Shown piece after piece: positions 1 to 8,154 of a DNA stretch of 10,898 bases. Both the position numbers and the translations under genes were made by a program. Position 1 is the stretch's first letter. Every line of letters starts with the position of its first letter. This DNA is from Larix sibirica (lineage: Eukaryota; Streptophyta; Pinopsida; Pinales; Pinaceae), in contig NWUY0304947760.1 in assembly GCA_004151065.3 (NCBI GenBank), positions 993 through 11,890 on the forward strand, read 5' to 3'. The notes beneath the pieces were generated by a model. It saw only the letters and a program-made list of their open reading frames with translations, did not search any database and was not told the origin of the DNA.

Positions 1-3
1 AGA

Positions 4-28
4 ATATATATATATATATATATATATA
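4..28. repeat. (AT)n dinucleotide microsatellite
   Basis: About twelve uninterrupted AT units sit at the left edge of the window, followed by an A/T-rich stretch. This is a plain simple-sequence repeat with no associated gene signal. It may extend past the window edge only slightly, because the first three bases already break the pattern. Confidence 0.9.
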
Positions 29-813
29 AAATTTCCATTTCTCAAAGCCAAGAATATTGTAACCTTGTAAGTCTTAGTCTTATTTTAATAATATATAGAT
101 AAAAAAGATAATAATTAATAATTATAACACTCCTTATCCCATGTTTAGACAACTTAACCGACCGAATTGCTTTGAATGTTACCTTTCACCTACATGAAAG
201 ATACAATTTAAAGTAGAGTAGATGGCAAGTTCGAGATATGTCGTAGATCAACCAAACATCCCGCCGCCCGTGCATGTACGTTTTCATCCTTTATTCCAAA
301 GAAAATGGAAAACAGCGAGCCCCTTCCAATTTCCTTTTACAAACACAACTCACAACTCACGTGTTTCATATTCAATTGGGGTGCTTTGTAGATAATTCTG
401 TTGTGCATAAATCTAGTATTTTCAATTGGATGCTTTGTAGATAATGTTGTTGTGCATCAATCTCGTACATTTAATTCACTTTGTACATAAAAAGCTCTTT
501 CGACTTAACTCAAAAGTTGAAATAATGAGACCATGTATGTGAAAATATACAAAGTGAACCCCACCAATATATGTTCCCCAATGATTCAAATATGTTGTGT
601 CATAGAATAATCATATTTTTATAAATTTCTCATTAGTAAAATCAATTATCATACAAGTTAATGTAGCCAATGAATCTTTTAATTTCTAGCCAAACAATTA
701 TCATATAAGTTGAAACTTGAAAGTAACTTTAGATATAACAAGGCTGCATGGCAGCGGATAGCTGTCAAATTGGTAGGCTGAACTATAGGTTTGTTGAAAA
801 AAAGCCTTTGTAA
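29..813. other. Intergenic AT-rich sequence
   Basis: I see no gene here. Stops are dense in all frames and no ORF of useful length starts with ATG. It contains the tandem duplication at 371-469, listed separately. It also has a short diverged pair of direct repeats around 641-660 and 693-711, both reading roughly CAATTATCATAYAAGTT. The composition is ordinary for plant intergenic DNA. Confidence 0.6.
371..469. repeat. Two-copy tandem duplication, unit about 50 bp
   Basis: Copy 1 (371-420) and copy 2 (421-469) both begin TTCAATTGG and share TGCTTTGTAGATAAT followed by GTTGTGCAT. They differ by one single-base indel and a handful of substitutions. A weaker third start (TTTAATTCAC then TTTGTACATAA, about 470-490) suggests the array once had more units. 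No ORF crosses it. Slippage or unequal exchange is the likely origin. Confidence 0.8.
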
Positions 814-1065
814 GTTAGGTTGAAGTTACAAATTATAAATGCAGTAGCACCAACATTAGATTGTCTGCCACTGTTACAGACCCAGCTATCAGAAAGGGCT
901 ATCATAACTGGAAACAGTTTAAGAATATAATGCGGGGCAATGTTGCAGACTGGACCCATTACAAAGAAGCCAAGGACAGGTTGTAGCTCAAAGGAACCTA
1001 AGGTTAAAGCTCAAGTTCAAGTCCAGAAAGCCCCTTCCTTTTTATTATTGGTCTCTTTACTGCTA
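814..1065 (+). pseudogene. Possible coding relic, unidentified
   Basis: One forward frame runs from after a TAA at 811 to a TAG at 1066, broken only by a TAA at 928-930, giving about 83 codons. The second half reads CGAMLQTGPITKKPRTG and then continues with SSKEPKVKAQVQVQKAPSF. It is rich in Ser, Thr, Lys, Pro and Gln, poor in acidic residues and less AT-biased than its surroundings. After two more stops (1066, 1072) the same frame gives a short hydrophobic stretch (LLCAIAFAIGFATSTLFF, about 1087-1140). The pattern resembles an organelle transit peptide followed by a membrane segment, but I recognise no family. There is no clear ATG start, splice structure or tail. It could be a processed pseudogene, an exon relic or chance, so the call is weak. 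Confidence 0.22.
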
Positions 1066-1074
1066 TAGCCATAG

Positions 1075-2129
1075 ATCTTTTACACATTGCTATGCGCTAT
1101 TGCCTTTGCTATAGGATTTGCTACGTCTACTCTTTTCTTTGCTTTCTTTACCAAATTATAAGGAAGCTAAAATTTTTGAGGGGCGGGACTATCAGAATTA
1201 GGAAGCGACCTTTCCTATATTATTCCCCCAATCCTTTATTAATAAATCGATATTAAGTCTTTACCAATGGAATTTCCTCGATGAAAAAGAAGTATTTAAC
1301 GAACTAACGCTGACAACCACCAATGCATGCAAGGAAAAACGCATAGCTGGCAAAGCTGGCTATTATGTTTATTTGATAGAATCCACATGGCAGTGAAGGA
1401 GAGAACGTGGCGGAGGGAAGACATGCAAACACCAGTTGCCATGGTGATCCCTCCACCAAGTGAAAATAAAAAATCGATGGAGCACACGTTACAGGCTAGG
1501 GTATCATCGACACAGAGCAAGGCATGACCATTTCAATACCTTGGCAAGTGGCAGGAGATATTACACAGTGCGACAGTAATCTATAACATGCATTCAACAC
1601 ACCTGGCAGGTATCAAATCACCTGGAAAAATGTTGAACGCATAGATGTAAAAAAACATATGAAGATGGGAGAACCTAGCCAGTACAGGGTAGACATATAT
1701 CTCGAAACGGTTCATCTGCGCCTACAACAATTGTCAATGCAAATAGGTATATTTAAATTCTCCACGACCATGAACCTTCATATATATAAGCAACCAATAT
1801 ATTGGATTAGGGCATTTGCATTGTTCAAAGAATAGATCCGAGACTTTGATTGTTCGTCAATGACATTGCAAATTATCCAATTAATTGCTTTTGTATCCCA
1901 TACCAGGTGAAATCTTCATGGAGGACGAATGACAGAGGAGAGGTAGATAAATCAAGTCTGGATTTGACTGGTTCAATTCTGGGGCGATATAAGTTACATA
2001 TGGTGAGAATTATGCTACAGGAAATTCGAATCCGGGGGTTATCCAGTCCCTTCCGTTTTGTTTCCACCAATACGTTCAGCCAACTGCACAGAAGGAAATA
2101 CATTGCGAGGCTGAACACCTAGAAGTAGA
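1075..2129. other. Intergenic, less AT-rich stretch with no identifiable gene
   Basis: Composition is more balanced here than further right. One ATG-initiated forward ORF of 66 codons exists (1327-1527) and overlaps an equally long reverse frame, with no recognisable motif in either. A 90-codon forward frame at 1850-2122 starts at TTG, has its first Met near codon 51 and matches nothing I know. CAG|GTGAAATC near 1905 resembles a plant 5' splice site, but I could not assemble an exon model. A TATA-like site with an adjacent palindrome is listed separately. Confidence 0.5.
1781..1805 (+). promoter_or_regulatory. TATA-like box with adjacent CC(A/T)8GG palindrome
   Basis: TATATATAAG lies at 1781-1790. 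Three bases later comes a perfect 12-bp palindrome, CCAATATATTGG (1794-1805). CC(A/T)8GG resembles the relaxed CArG class bound by MADS-domain factors of the AGL15/MEF2 type. That is family knowledge, not evidence of binding. No credible coding region follows, and AT-rich DNA produces TATA-like words often, so promoter function is speculative. Confidence 0.2.
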
Positions 2130-4280
2130 GAGAAAATGAAATCAAAAAAATTTCTTTGATACAATTACATTTATACATAGAAAAAATGAGGTAAGAGTAA
2201 ATATTCTCATATGGGACACAGTGTTAACTCTATCATCTACAACTACAAAGATGGATGGCAGTGATAGTAGCATGGAGATAAACAGACACCGCCTAATTCA
2301 TCCAATTCGTAGAGAGATGCCATGTAAGCACTATAATTCATAAATCAGTTGCCAATAATTTGTAAGATTTAATTCATCAAATTCATGTCCGGATTCATGA
2401 AATGCCATGTTTCCTCAATCAAATGATAATTATAATATTCAAAAATATTCACATCACATAATATTTGTATTTGTAGGAACCATGTTGAAAGTAACTGGTA
2501 TGCATTAGCACAAATTTTATATGCAACATATGCAACTCGGTATCGTTACCTATGAAAACATCCCTCGAAGGTGTCGGAGGCAGATGAGATGACGATTAAG
2601 ATTGTTATGTACTTCACAACTTTTGTTGAGGATATTTTTCATTAAATTAGTAGTTATAAGGATAATAGTTTATGCTACACCTATTCAAGCTAAATTTTAT
2701 TTGATTTACAGAACTCTTCTTTATAAAAAAAAAGTTATATAATTATATATTAAATTAAAATAGAGTCAAAACTATGTTATAGCGATAGCTTTTAGTTATG
2801 TTGAAGATTTTTGAGATATAATTGATTCTTAAGATGGATTGGATGGATGACATTAAAAAAATAATATATAAAAAAATATTATGAAGATTTTTAAGATATA
2901 ATTGATTTTTAAGATGGATTGGATGGATGATATAAAAAAAAAAGAATTTTTATATAAGATATGTGACAACTCTAATCATGGTAAATATATTAATTCTTTT
3001 TTACATAAAGATATATATGGCACTTGTTTTAAAGTGTATACATTTTGGTAAAACTTATTAATTTTTAAAACGATAAATATAAAATGTTTGTTTATATTTT
3101 TTAAAAATATTTATTTATATGTAGAGAAAAAGTATTATCCTATATAATTTAAGTAAAATGTTTTTTAAATCATTAGATAATAAAAAAATTCATATGAAAA
3201 ATTAACACAATGTCATGTAAGAATCATATTTCTATAAATTTCATCTCTAAAGCAAATAGTAGTTTATACATACTTAAAATATGTTTTCATATTGCGAGGG
3301 TGTGCCAGTATATTGTCAATACATTAACTTACACTATTGAAAGCAAAAAGTCAACTTACCCGATTTGAGAAAATTGAAAACAATAATATGGATGAGGTTT
3401 AGTTGCATTTTAACACAACTATAATAGTAAAATAGAAAAATTTGAAAAATAATTTAAAAAAACTAAAATATTATAAACCATCATCATCATTCAGAGAATA
3501 ATCAAAAGTAAAGTTCTAAGTACAGTTCTAGGATGTTCAGGAAGAGTAACCTTTATAAGACTAGAAATAGAAAAAGGATTGAAATAGCCAAATTACTAAT
3601 TTTAATTAAAATATATAATAAAGTAATTAAATATTTCTTCAAATGTAAGAGTTACTATTAATAAATACTAATATGGAATAAACAATCTAGAATTAAAGGG
3701 AGATAATAATAAAAAACAATTTGTTTAGACAAAAGATCCATTAAATATACAATGAAGAATGGCCAAGTTGGGAATATGACCATAAACAAAATTTTAATCA
3801 ACTTAATAATTTTAGTTAATGCCTAAATTATTAGAATATATATAATAATAAAAAAAGGATAAAATTATTAACCAATACCAGATTTAACAAAAAATAGTAG
3901 AGGTAGTAAATAAAATCAACAAAAAAAAAAAAATCCATAAATGAAAAGAGAGAATAAAGATAAGTGAAAAAACAAAATTTAGTTTGATGGAGAATACATT
4001 GAATAATAGGTTGTCAAGATTTGCTAAATTTATAGCTATCTTTGCAATTGAAATTATTAGGAGCTTTTCAATTTCAAGGGATTCTCAAATGATATAATTC
4101 AATAATGGGTAGTTGATGCAATGACTTTGATGTGATCAAAACAAATAAGATGCATCATGTTGTAGATGAGTTTGAATGGAGTGGCTTTTTTGCCCAATGT
4201 AAGATTTGTTGAATGAATAAGGAATATAATAAACACCCTTGCATGGAGAGGGTTCTGTAATGTCGTGATTATATGGAAGG

Positions 4281-4284
<4 letters not shown>
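2130..4284. other. Strongly AT-rich intergenic block
   Basis: This stretch is dominated by A/T with many oligo-A and oligo-T runs, including 13 A at 3921-3933, and a (CAT)4 run at 3479-3490. No ORF of note occurs on either strand. The only clear internal structure is the 80-bp-period repeat at 2803-2941. The composition would suit a matrix-attachment or old-transposon graveyard region, but I saw no terminal repeats or protein relics that would identify an element. Confidence 0.6.
2803..2941. repeat. Two-copy tandem repeat, period 80 bp
   Basis: GAAGATTTTTRAGATATAATTG starts at 2803 and again at 2883, exactly 80 bp later. Each is followed by AAGATGGATTGGATGGATGA. About 48 bp at the start of each unit are nearly identical (two substitutions), and the rest is A/T-rich filler that has diverged. 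The embedded GGATTGGATGGATGA is itself a small GGAT-type repeat. No ORF or terminal inverted repeat accompanies it. Confidence 0.8.
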
Positions 4285-4344
<60 letters not shown>

Positions 4345-4348
4345 TGTG
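4285..4348. repeat. Compound (TC)21(TG)11 microsatellite
   Basis: Twenty-one uninterrupted TC units (4285-4326) run directly into eleven uninterrupted TG units (4327-4348). The purity implies recent expansion compared with the decayed DNA around it. The homopurine-homopyrimidine half can form triplex and the alternating TG half can form Z-DNA. These are properties of the sequence class, not observations here. The reverse-strand reading frame through it, which encodes alternating Arg-Glu and Thr-His, is an artefact of the repeat. Confidence 0.97.
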
Positions 4349-5021
4349 AGACACTTTTTTAAAATTAATTTTGTCTTTATATATATCGAAATATTAAAAT
4401 ATAGTTTTCCTTTGTTCTCTCTATAAATTTTTATCCTCTTACCCTTTTTCTTTCAAAATATTATACATTTCACTATATTAGACCAAGATATACGATCTAA
4501 AAAACAAAAATGATTTAACTATGTAAGACCCTCAAATTCTACACTAATGCATGACTTCATATTTTCAAGACTAAAATGAATTTCACAATTTAAAATAAAT
4601 AAAAGTTAACATTCAAATTTTTGAAATAATAATTGTGTGCACACATGCATTATGTTTTACAAGAAAAATAACTTATTACTATTATACAAAATTGAATTTC
4701 ACATGGTCATACAAAAAATACATAAATAAAAATTATACATTCTAGAATATAATTCAATTCCCTACATTTCATCTTCTTACACCATGTTCAAATTCATTGT
4801 TAAAGTGCCTCAAATCATCCCTCCAAGTCAACAAGTTGTTGTTTTTCATGTTTTCAATGACGTCACATCAAGAGAGACCATCATTGGCTTCCACTCATCC
4901 TAAAACAAAGGGTATTTTAATGATATTTATGGAGATAAACCAAACTCTCATAGATTTATGGTCCCTTTGTAATATCGGGGTACATGCCTAAGCATATAAG
5001 GTTCCAATGTAATCTTACCAT
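4349..5021. other. Intergenic, no gene seen
   Basis: AT-rich sequence without a supported gene. A 64-codon forward frame (4797-4991) starts at TTG and shows no motif. A TGACGTCA palindrome (4858-4865) matches the bZIP/CRE core, but an isolated 8-mer carries little weight. Confidence 0.5.
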
Positions 5022-5360
5022 ATGCATGTCAAATTCGATCATGGAAATAAATGTTGCAATAGTTTCTTGATGCCTAAATTACTTGAACACATAGTTAATG
5101 ACATAATTATCAACATTATTAGAGTCCTTATTATCAATTATATATCCTTGATCATTGTCTTAACCACTATTGACATGCTAACTTCTTATGGATTTGTTTG
5201 GTCTTTGTTTTGTGTTAACAAGGGCCATGGTTTTTCCACTTGCAAATTTGTTGATTATAAACCAATGAGTCATCAACCATTCAGATCCAATAAATCTTAT
5301 TTGGCACTTGTCCTACGGAAATTACCAAGTTGTAACAACTACATAAGAATCGTGGAATGA
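5022..5360 (+). CDS. Unidentified 112-codon ORF, possibly a transposon relic
   Basis: This is the longest ATG-to-stop frame in the window (ATG 5022, TGA 5358-5360). I do not recognise it. The N-terminal half is Ile/Leu/Val-rich, with a hydrophobic run around residues 28-50 (HIVNDIIINIIRVLI and onward). Around residues 60-77 the sequence SLFCVNKGHGFSTC matches the spacing of a retroelement zinc knuckle, C-x2-C-x4-H-x4-C, with Ser at the first Cys position. That Ser codon is TCT, one base from TGT. A Gly precedes the His, as in gag knuckles. Against a real gene: there are no neighbouring exons, no promoter or poly-A context, and the composition equals the flanks. A decayed gag fragment or chance are both possible. 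Confidence 0.2.
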   Translation: MHVKFDHGNKCCNSFLMPKLLEHIVNDIIINIIRVLIINYISLIIVLTTIDMLTSYGFVWSLFCVNKGHGFSTCKFVDYKPMSHQPFRSNKSYLALVLRKLPSCNNYIRIVE

Positions 5361-6022
5361 CAATGCCAAAAATCAAACCTATTATGCGTTTAAGTCTCAT
5401 TCATGAACAACTATTATTCCATTACAAGTATGTGTTTTGAATTAATCAAGAATGAATTCCCTAACCATAGTGTTTGTAGCTTATCCATTGACTCTTCTTA
5501 TACACAAAGATGGATTTTCTAAAATGAGTCCATGAGGTCTTAAACAATAAGCACATCCATAGGTAGATCTTATCATGAGAAGGAAATGGAAAATTTTAAA
5601 TTTCCTCATCGCATCATGGTATTTCCTATCAATGATGATTTTACCTATGTGACCATCATCCTTGCAATCAATTTTGGCTATTTCAAGGTGAACTGTCTTC
5701 TAATATAAGCTCCAAAGGTAAGGATGTTGGTATTGACATAATTATGATAAAGTTTTAGAAAACTTTAGGAATAGTACCATTGAATAGTATGTGATGTATT
5801 TATGGATAAGAAGCTTGTTGTTTTGAGGTGATGATATCATGCATGTAAAGCATGTCCCATACAAGCTAATGGTAATGGAATCTCTACATAGAAATTGGAA
5901 TGTCAACATTTGTGAGTACAATAAATAGGATGAGGATTTATGACTACTTTGTCTTAAGAATAGGAGAACGATATCTCAAAGTAAAGCTTCGCAAATCATA
6001 ACTATGAATTGTTATTATTAAA

Positions 6023-6277
6023 ATTATATAATAGGTTGTAGCTATGATATGGAGGAGAATTATCACTTAAGAAGAAGCAAGTGATCTAATGGTTGTGTAC
6101 ACATTGATCATAGTCTGCCACTAACTCACCATTTTAAGCTAAATATAAAAGTGGTTGGATTGTCTTCACAATTATATATAAGGCTATAGCTATGACTCAA
6201 AGAAGAATTAACAATGAAGTATAGGCAAGTGATCTAATGTTATGCACACAATGAATACAACATTCCCACCAACTCTC
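6023..6277. repeat. Diverged direct duplication, two copies about 105 bp each, offset about 148 bp
   Basis: Copy A (about 6023-6127) and copy B (about 6171-6277) share in order AATTATATA, TAGCTATGA, AGAATTA, GCAAGTGATCTAATG, CACA, ATTGA/ATGAA and CCAACTC/CACTAACTC, with small indels between the blocks. The best-conserved core is GCAAGTGATCTAATG, at about 6077 and 6225. The copies are separated by about 43 bp of unrelated sequence. The origin is unknown. It could be a local duplication or two tandem sub-repeats of an old element. Confidence 0.65.
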
Positions 6278-6972
6278 TCTAAATCTGTGTCTTGAAAAAA
6301 ACATTGATCATTTCATGGTATTACACCAAGTCAATCCCTTTAACAGTAATGGTCATAACACTTCCTACAACACCAATGTAAACAAAACCAATCATGCTAC
6401 CTGTCATAATACCAAAAAACTAGACTTTTAGAATTCTCGCTTACATCATATGCATCAATATTGCTTCCTCCACAACATGTGGTACCTTGAATATCTCCCA
6501 ACAATATAATTTCCATTCAATAATGAACTTGTGCCCAAGTGGTTACTAACCCATTTTCTTCCTTGAAACAAGCCCCCACAACCCATAATTCAACACATGT
6601 ATCATGCCCACATCCATTAATACACATAGAATAGTGTCCTGAAAAATAATCTCCAATCCTAATAATTTGTATTCAAAGCATAGCACATCCACATCCTAAA
6701 TATATATAAAACAATTTCATAATGTAGAAAATCCTCCCTTTCTTGGCATTTTCTTCTCATAACAATAAATTTCAATATTATCATACCCAAGTCCATGACT
6801 ACACAAAATCCAATGGTTAGAACATAAACTTAATGATTTCATGTCAAAAAGGTATGTTCTTCAAAGATAATGGTCCAAACTCTAGACTTATAAACTCAAA
6901 AAAATCCTCACGTATCTCTATCTTAATGTAATTATGTTAATGCAATAATATATATTGTAATTATGTAATGTA

Positions 6973-6991
6973 TTAATATAGACTATATTAA
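6973..6991. repeat. Perfect inverted repeat 9-1-9
   Basis: TTAATATAG, one A, then CTATATTAA. The right arm ends exactly five bases before the predicted LTR start, so it marks the insertion neighbourhood of the copia element. It could be an A/T-rich cruciform-prone target or a coincidence of AT-rich DNA. Confidence 0.75.
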
Positions 6992-6996
6992 CATAG
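6992..6996. other. Predicted 5' copy of target-site duplication (CATAG)
   Basis: Ty1/copia integration duplicates about 5 bp of target. The five bases before the predicted LTR start are CATAG. The matching copy would follow the 3' LTR, which is outside this window, so this is only a prediction. Confidence 0.3.
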
Positions 6997-7303
6997 TGTT
7001 GCTGAAAAGACATGAGTGTGTCCTAACCTAAGCCCACCATAAAGTCCTTGGTGCACTCCACAAGGCCAATGTCATGCATTATAAGCCGATCAAAAATCAA
7101 ATTAGCTGATTAATTGGTTTTCAATTAAATAATTTAATTTTGATCTTATAATTTACTTTATCCCTCCATTATTTAACACATTCACGAACATATTGTTGCA
7201 CCTGTATGAGTATAATATGTCCCTTGAGGCACATAACTATTAGAAACCTAATCCAAGTGGATTATGTTTTTGTAAATATTGTAAATAGTTACTAGCTATG
7301 AAT

Positions 7304-7324
7304 AAGAAGACGAAGAGTCTTCTT
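7304..7324 (+). other. Hairpin in LTR U3, upstream of the TATA box
   Basis: AAGAAGAC (7304-7311), loop GAAGA, then GTCTTCTT (7317-7324) form a perfect 8-bp stem about 50 bp before the LTR TATA box. It might be a factor-binding palindrome in the U3 promoter. No function can be read from sequence alone. Confidence 0.6.
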
Positions 7325-7372
7325 GTATTCCAACAGACCTATTGAAACATGAAATCCAATAGTCATCTCTAT

Positions 7373-7403
7373 TATATAAATAAAGCATTTATGATCAATA
7401 AAG
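7373..7403 (+). promoter_or_regulatory. LTR TATA box and poly-A signals
   Basis: TATATAAATAA at 7373-7383 is a good TATA element, about 60 bp before the LTR end, as expected for the short R-U5 of plant copia LTRs. AATAAA occurs at 7379 and again at 7397-7402 (followed by G). In the 5' copy the TATA would start the genomic RNA. In the 3' copy the AATAAA would direct its polyadenylation. Confidence 0.6.
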
Positions 7404-7442
7404 AAATTAATAAATTCAAGAGTTATCCTCTGATTTTAATAG

Positions 7443-7451
7443 TGGTATCAG
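7443..7451 (+). other. Plus-strand primer binding site for initiator tRNA-Met
   Basis: TGGTATCAG is complementary to the 3' end of plant initiator tRNA-Met (…CTGATACCA). It starts one base after the LTR terminus, the standard position for priming minus-strand cDNA. Complementarity stops after 9 bases (the next bases are TAT, where AGC is usual), so priming ability is probably reduced. Confidence 0.8.
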
Positions 7452-7601
7452 TATTCAATACGCAAATGTGATACACCAGTTTAACAAAAGATTGAAATGC
7501 AATTTAGGGTTCACAATATGTGTGAAGCTCACACACTCAACAATTGTTCACAAACACAATGGAAAGAGAGAGAGGGTACCGTGTGCAACAATAGCTCACC
7601 A

Positions 7602-7709
7602 CACGCATTTGAATAGTGTCTCGATCAGTCACTTCAATATTGAAACCAAAGGGAGAATGAGAAGTCTCAATACTAGCACGCACTTGAATAATGTCTCGAC
7701 CAGTCACTT
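7602..7709. repeat. 33-bp direct repeat pair, spacing 75 bp
   Basis: Copy 1 is 7602-7634 and copy 2 is 7677-7709. Both read CACGCAYTTGAATARTGTC then TCGAYCAGTCACTT, with three transitions among 33 bases. The 75-bp offset keeps any reading frame in phase, so a reverse frame shows the motif V-T-x-R-D-x-I-Q-x-R twice. The differences being only transitions suggests a moderately old duplication. Confidence 0.85.
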
Positions 7710-7846
7710 GTAGTACCAGCTCCATGATCTGACTCAATGTTCATCTCTCCACACCCATGAACATACCAAAATATGGCCCATTGTTAGGGTAATGGGGTGG
7801 AGGAGTCTACACGCATAACGTATGCATCCAGTACCCCAAAAGAACG

Positions 7847-7882
7847 ATATGCAACCACTCCAAAAATCTTCAACCTAGAAAT
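7847..7882 (-). pseudogene. Possible minus-strand copia integrase C-terminal motif
   Basis: The minus strand reads ISRLKIFGVVAY, preceded by SYVEFH. Copia polyproteins have a conserved stretch of the type (V/I)-S-H-L-(K/R)-(V/I)-F-G-C-x-(A/C)-Y just after the integrase core. Here His is replaced by Arg and Cys by Val. The plus-strand element has its own version at 10248-10290 (SVRHLRVYGS). If real, this is a second element in opposite orientation. The motif is short, and a chance match or a different family cannot be excluded. Confidence 0.3.
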
Positions 7883-8154
7883 ATGAAACTCCACATAAGA
7901 TGCCTCAGCTCCATGCAAATTGCTCCACACAACCATTGTAAATCCATGCAACAGTAAAGGAGAGTGGAAGAGAGTGGGAAAACACTACATATGTAACAAC
8001 AAAAATGAATGAAGACAATGCTAGAGTGGATCATCAGTTTTGGTCTGAAGGATAGAGATGACCGTTAAGTCTCTTCGCCTACATAGGGACTAGAAAGCAA
8101 AGTGAAAGGAATATGGCAGAGCCCGGAATATGGAAAATTTGTAGGAGATAGATA

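Larger units (their letters stand above)
5361..6996. other. Intergenic, no gene seen
   Basis: No ORF worth listing and no protein motif recognised on either strand. By eye, the strand composition changes near 6250. To the left the plus strand carries more G than C (about 5700-6060), and to the right it becomes C-rich and G-poor (about 6265-6830). The diverged duplication at 6023-6277 lies at this switch. The right end holds a 19-bp palindrome (6973-6991) next to the LTR. Confidence 0.5.
6997..7441 (+). mobile_element. 5' LTR of the Ty1/copia element
   Basis: Boundaries were chosen from the copia-type start TGTTG at 6997 and from the PBS, which begins one base after the LTR end. The LTR would close with TA at 7440-7441, a one-base change from canonical CA. 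Its length of 445 bp is ordinary for a plant copia LTR. Inside are a TATA-type promoter (TATATAAATAA at 7373), AATAAA poly-A signals at 7379 and 7397, an imperfectly centred CCTAATCC/GGATTA inverted pair (7247-7264) and an 8-bp hairpin at 7304-7324. The 3' LTR is outside the window, so identity between LTRs cannot be used to confirm the edges or date the insertion. Confidence 0.75.
7452..8154. other. Anomalous segment between two facing PBS sites
   Basis: This stretch does not look like copia leader or gag on the plus strand. It contains a 33-bp direct repeat pair (7602-7634 and 7677-7709) and a minus-strand motif resembling the end of a copia integrase (7847-7882), and it ends at a minus-strand PBS. 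Part of it is probably the internal region of an inverted copia fragment. An ATG-less forward frame at 7468-7713 and a 66-codon reverse frame (7537-7737) cross the repeat pair without any recognised domain. Confidence 0.45.

Noticed and set aside
1060-1310. Possible organelle-derived insert (hydrophobic frame, mixed composition, GAGGGGCGGGACTATC)
   Set aside because: I could not match it to any mitochondrial or plastid gene from the sequence itself, so there is no support beyond impression.
1296-1527. Overlapping 74- and 66-codon frames on opposite strands
   Set aside because: The reverse one starts at TTG. Neither shows a domain, and both are within the length expected by chance in less AT-rich DNA.
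1850-2122. 90-codon forward frame after the TATA-like site, tempting as a gene
   Set aside because: It starts at TTG, not ATG. Its first Met is past the middle, a similar-length frame exists on the opposite strand, and no motif is recognisable.
4136-4354. 72-codon reverse frame with Arg-Glu and Thr-His repeats
   Set aside because: It is the translation of the TC/TG microsatellite.
4858-4865. TGACGTCA, a perfect bZIP/CRE core
   Set aside because: Isolated 8-mer with no promoter or gene next to it.
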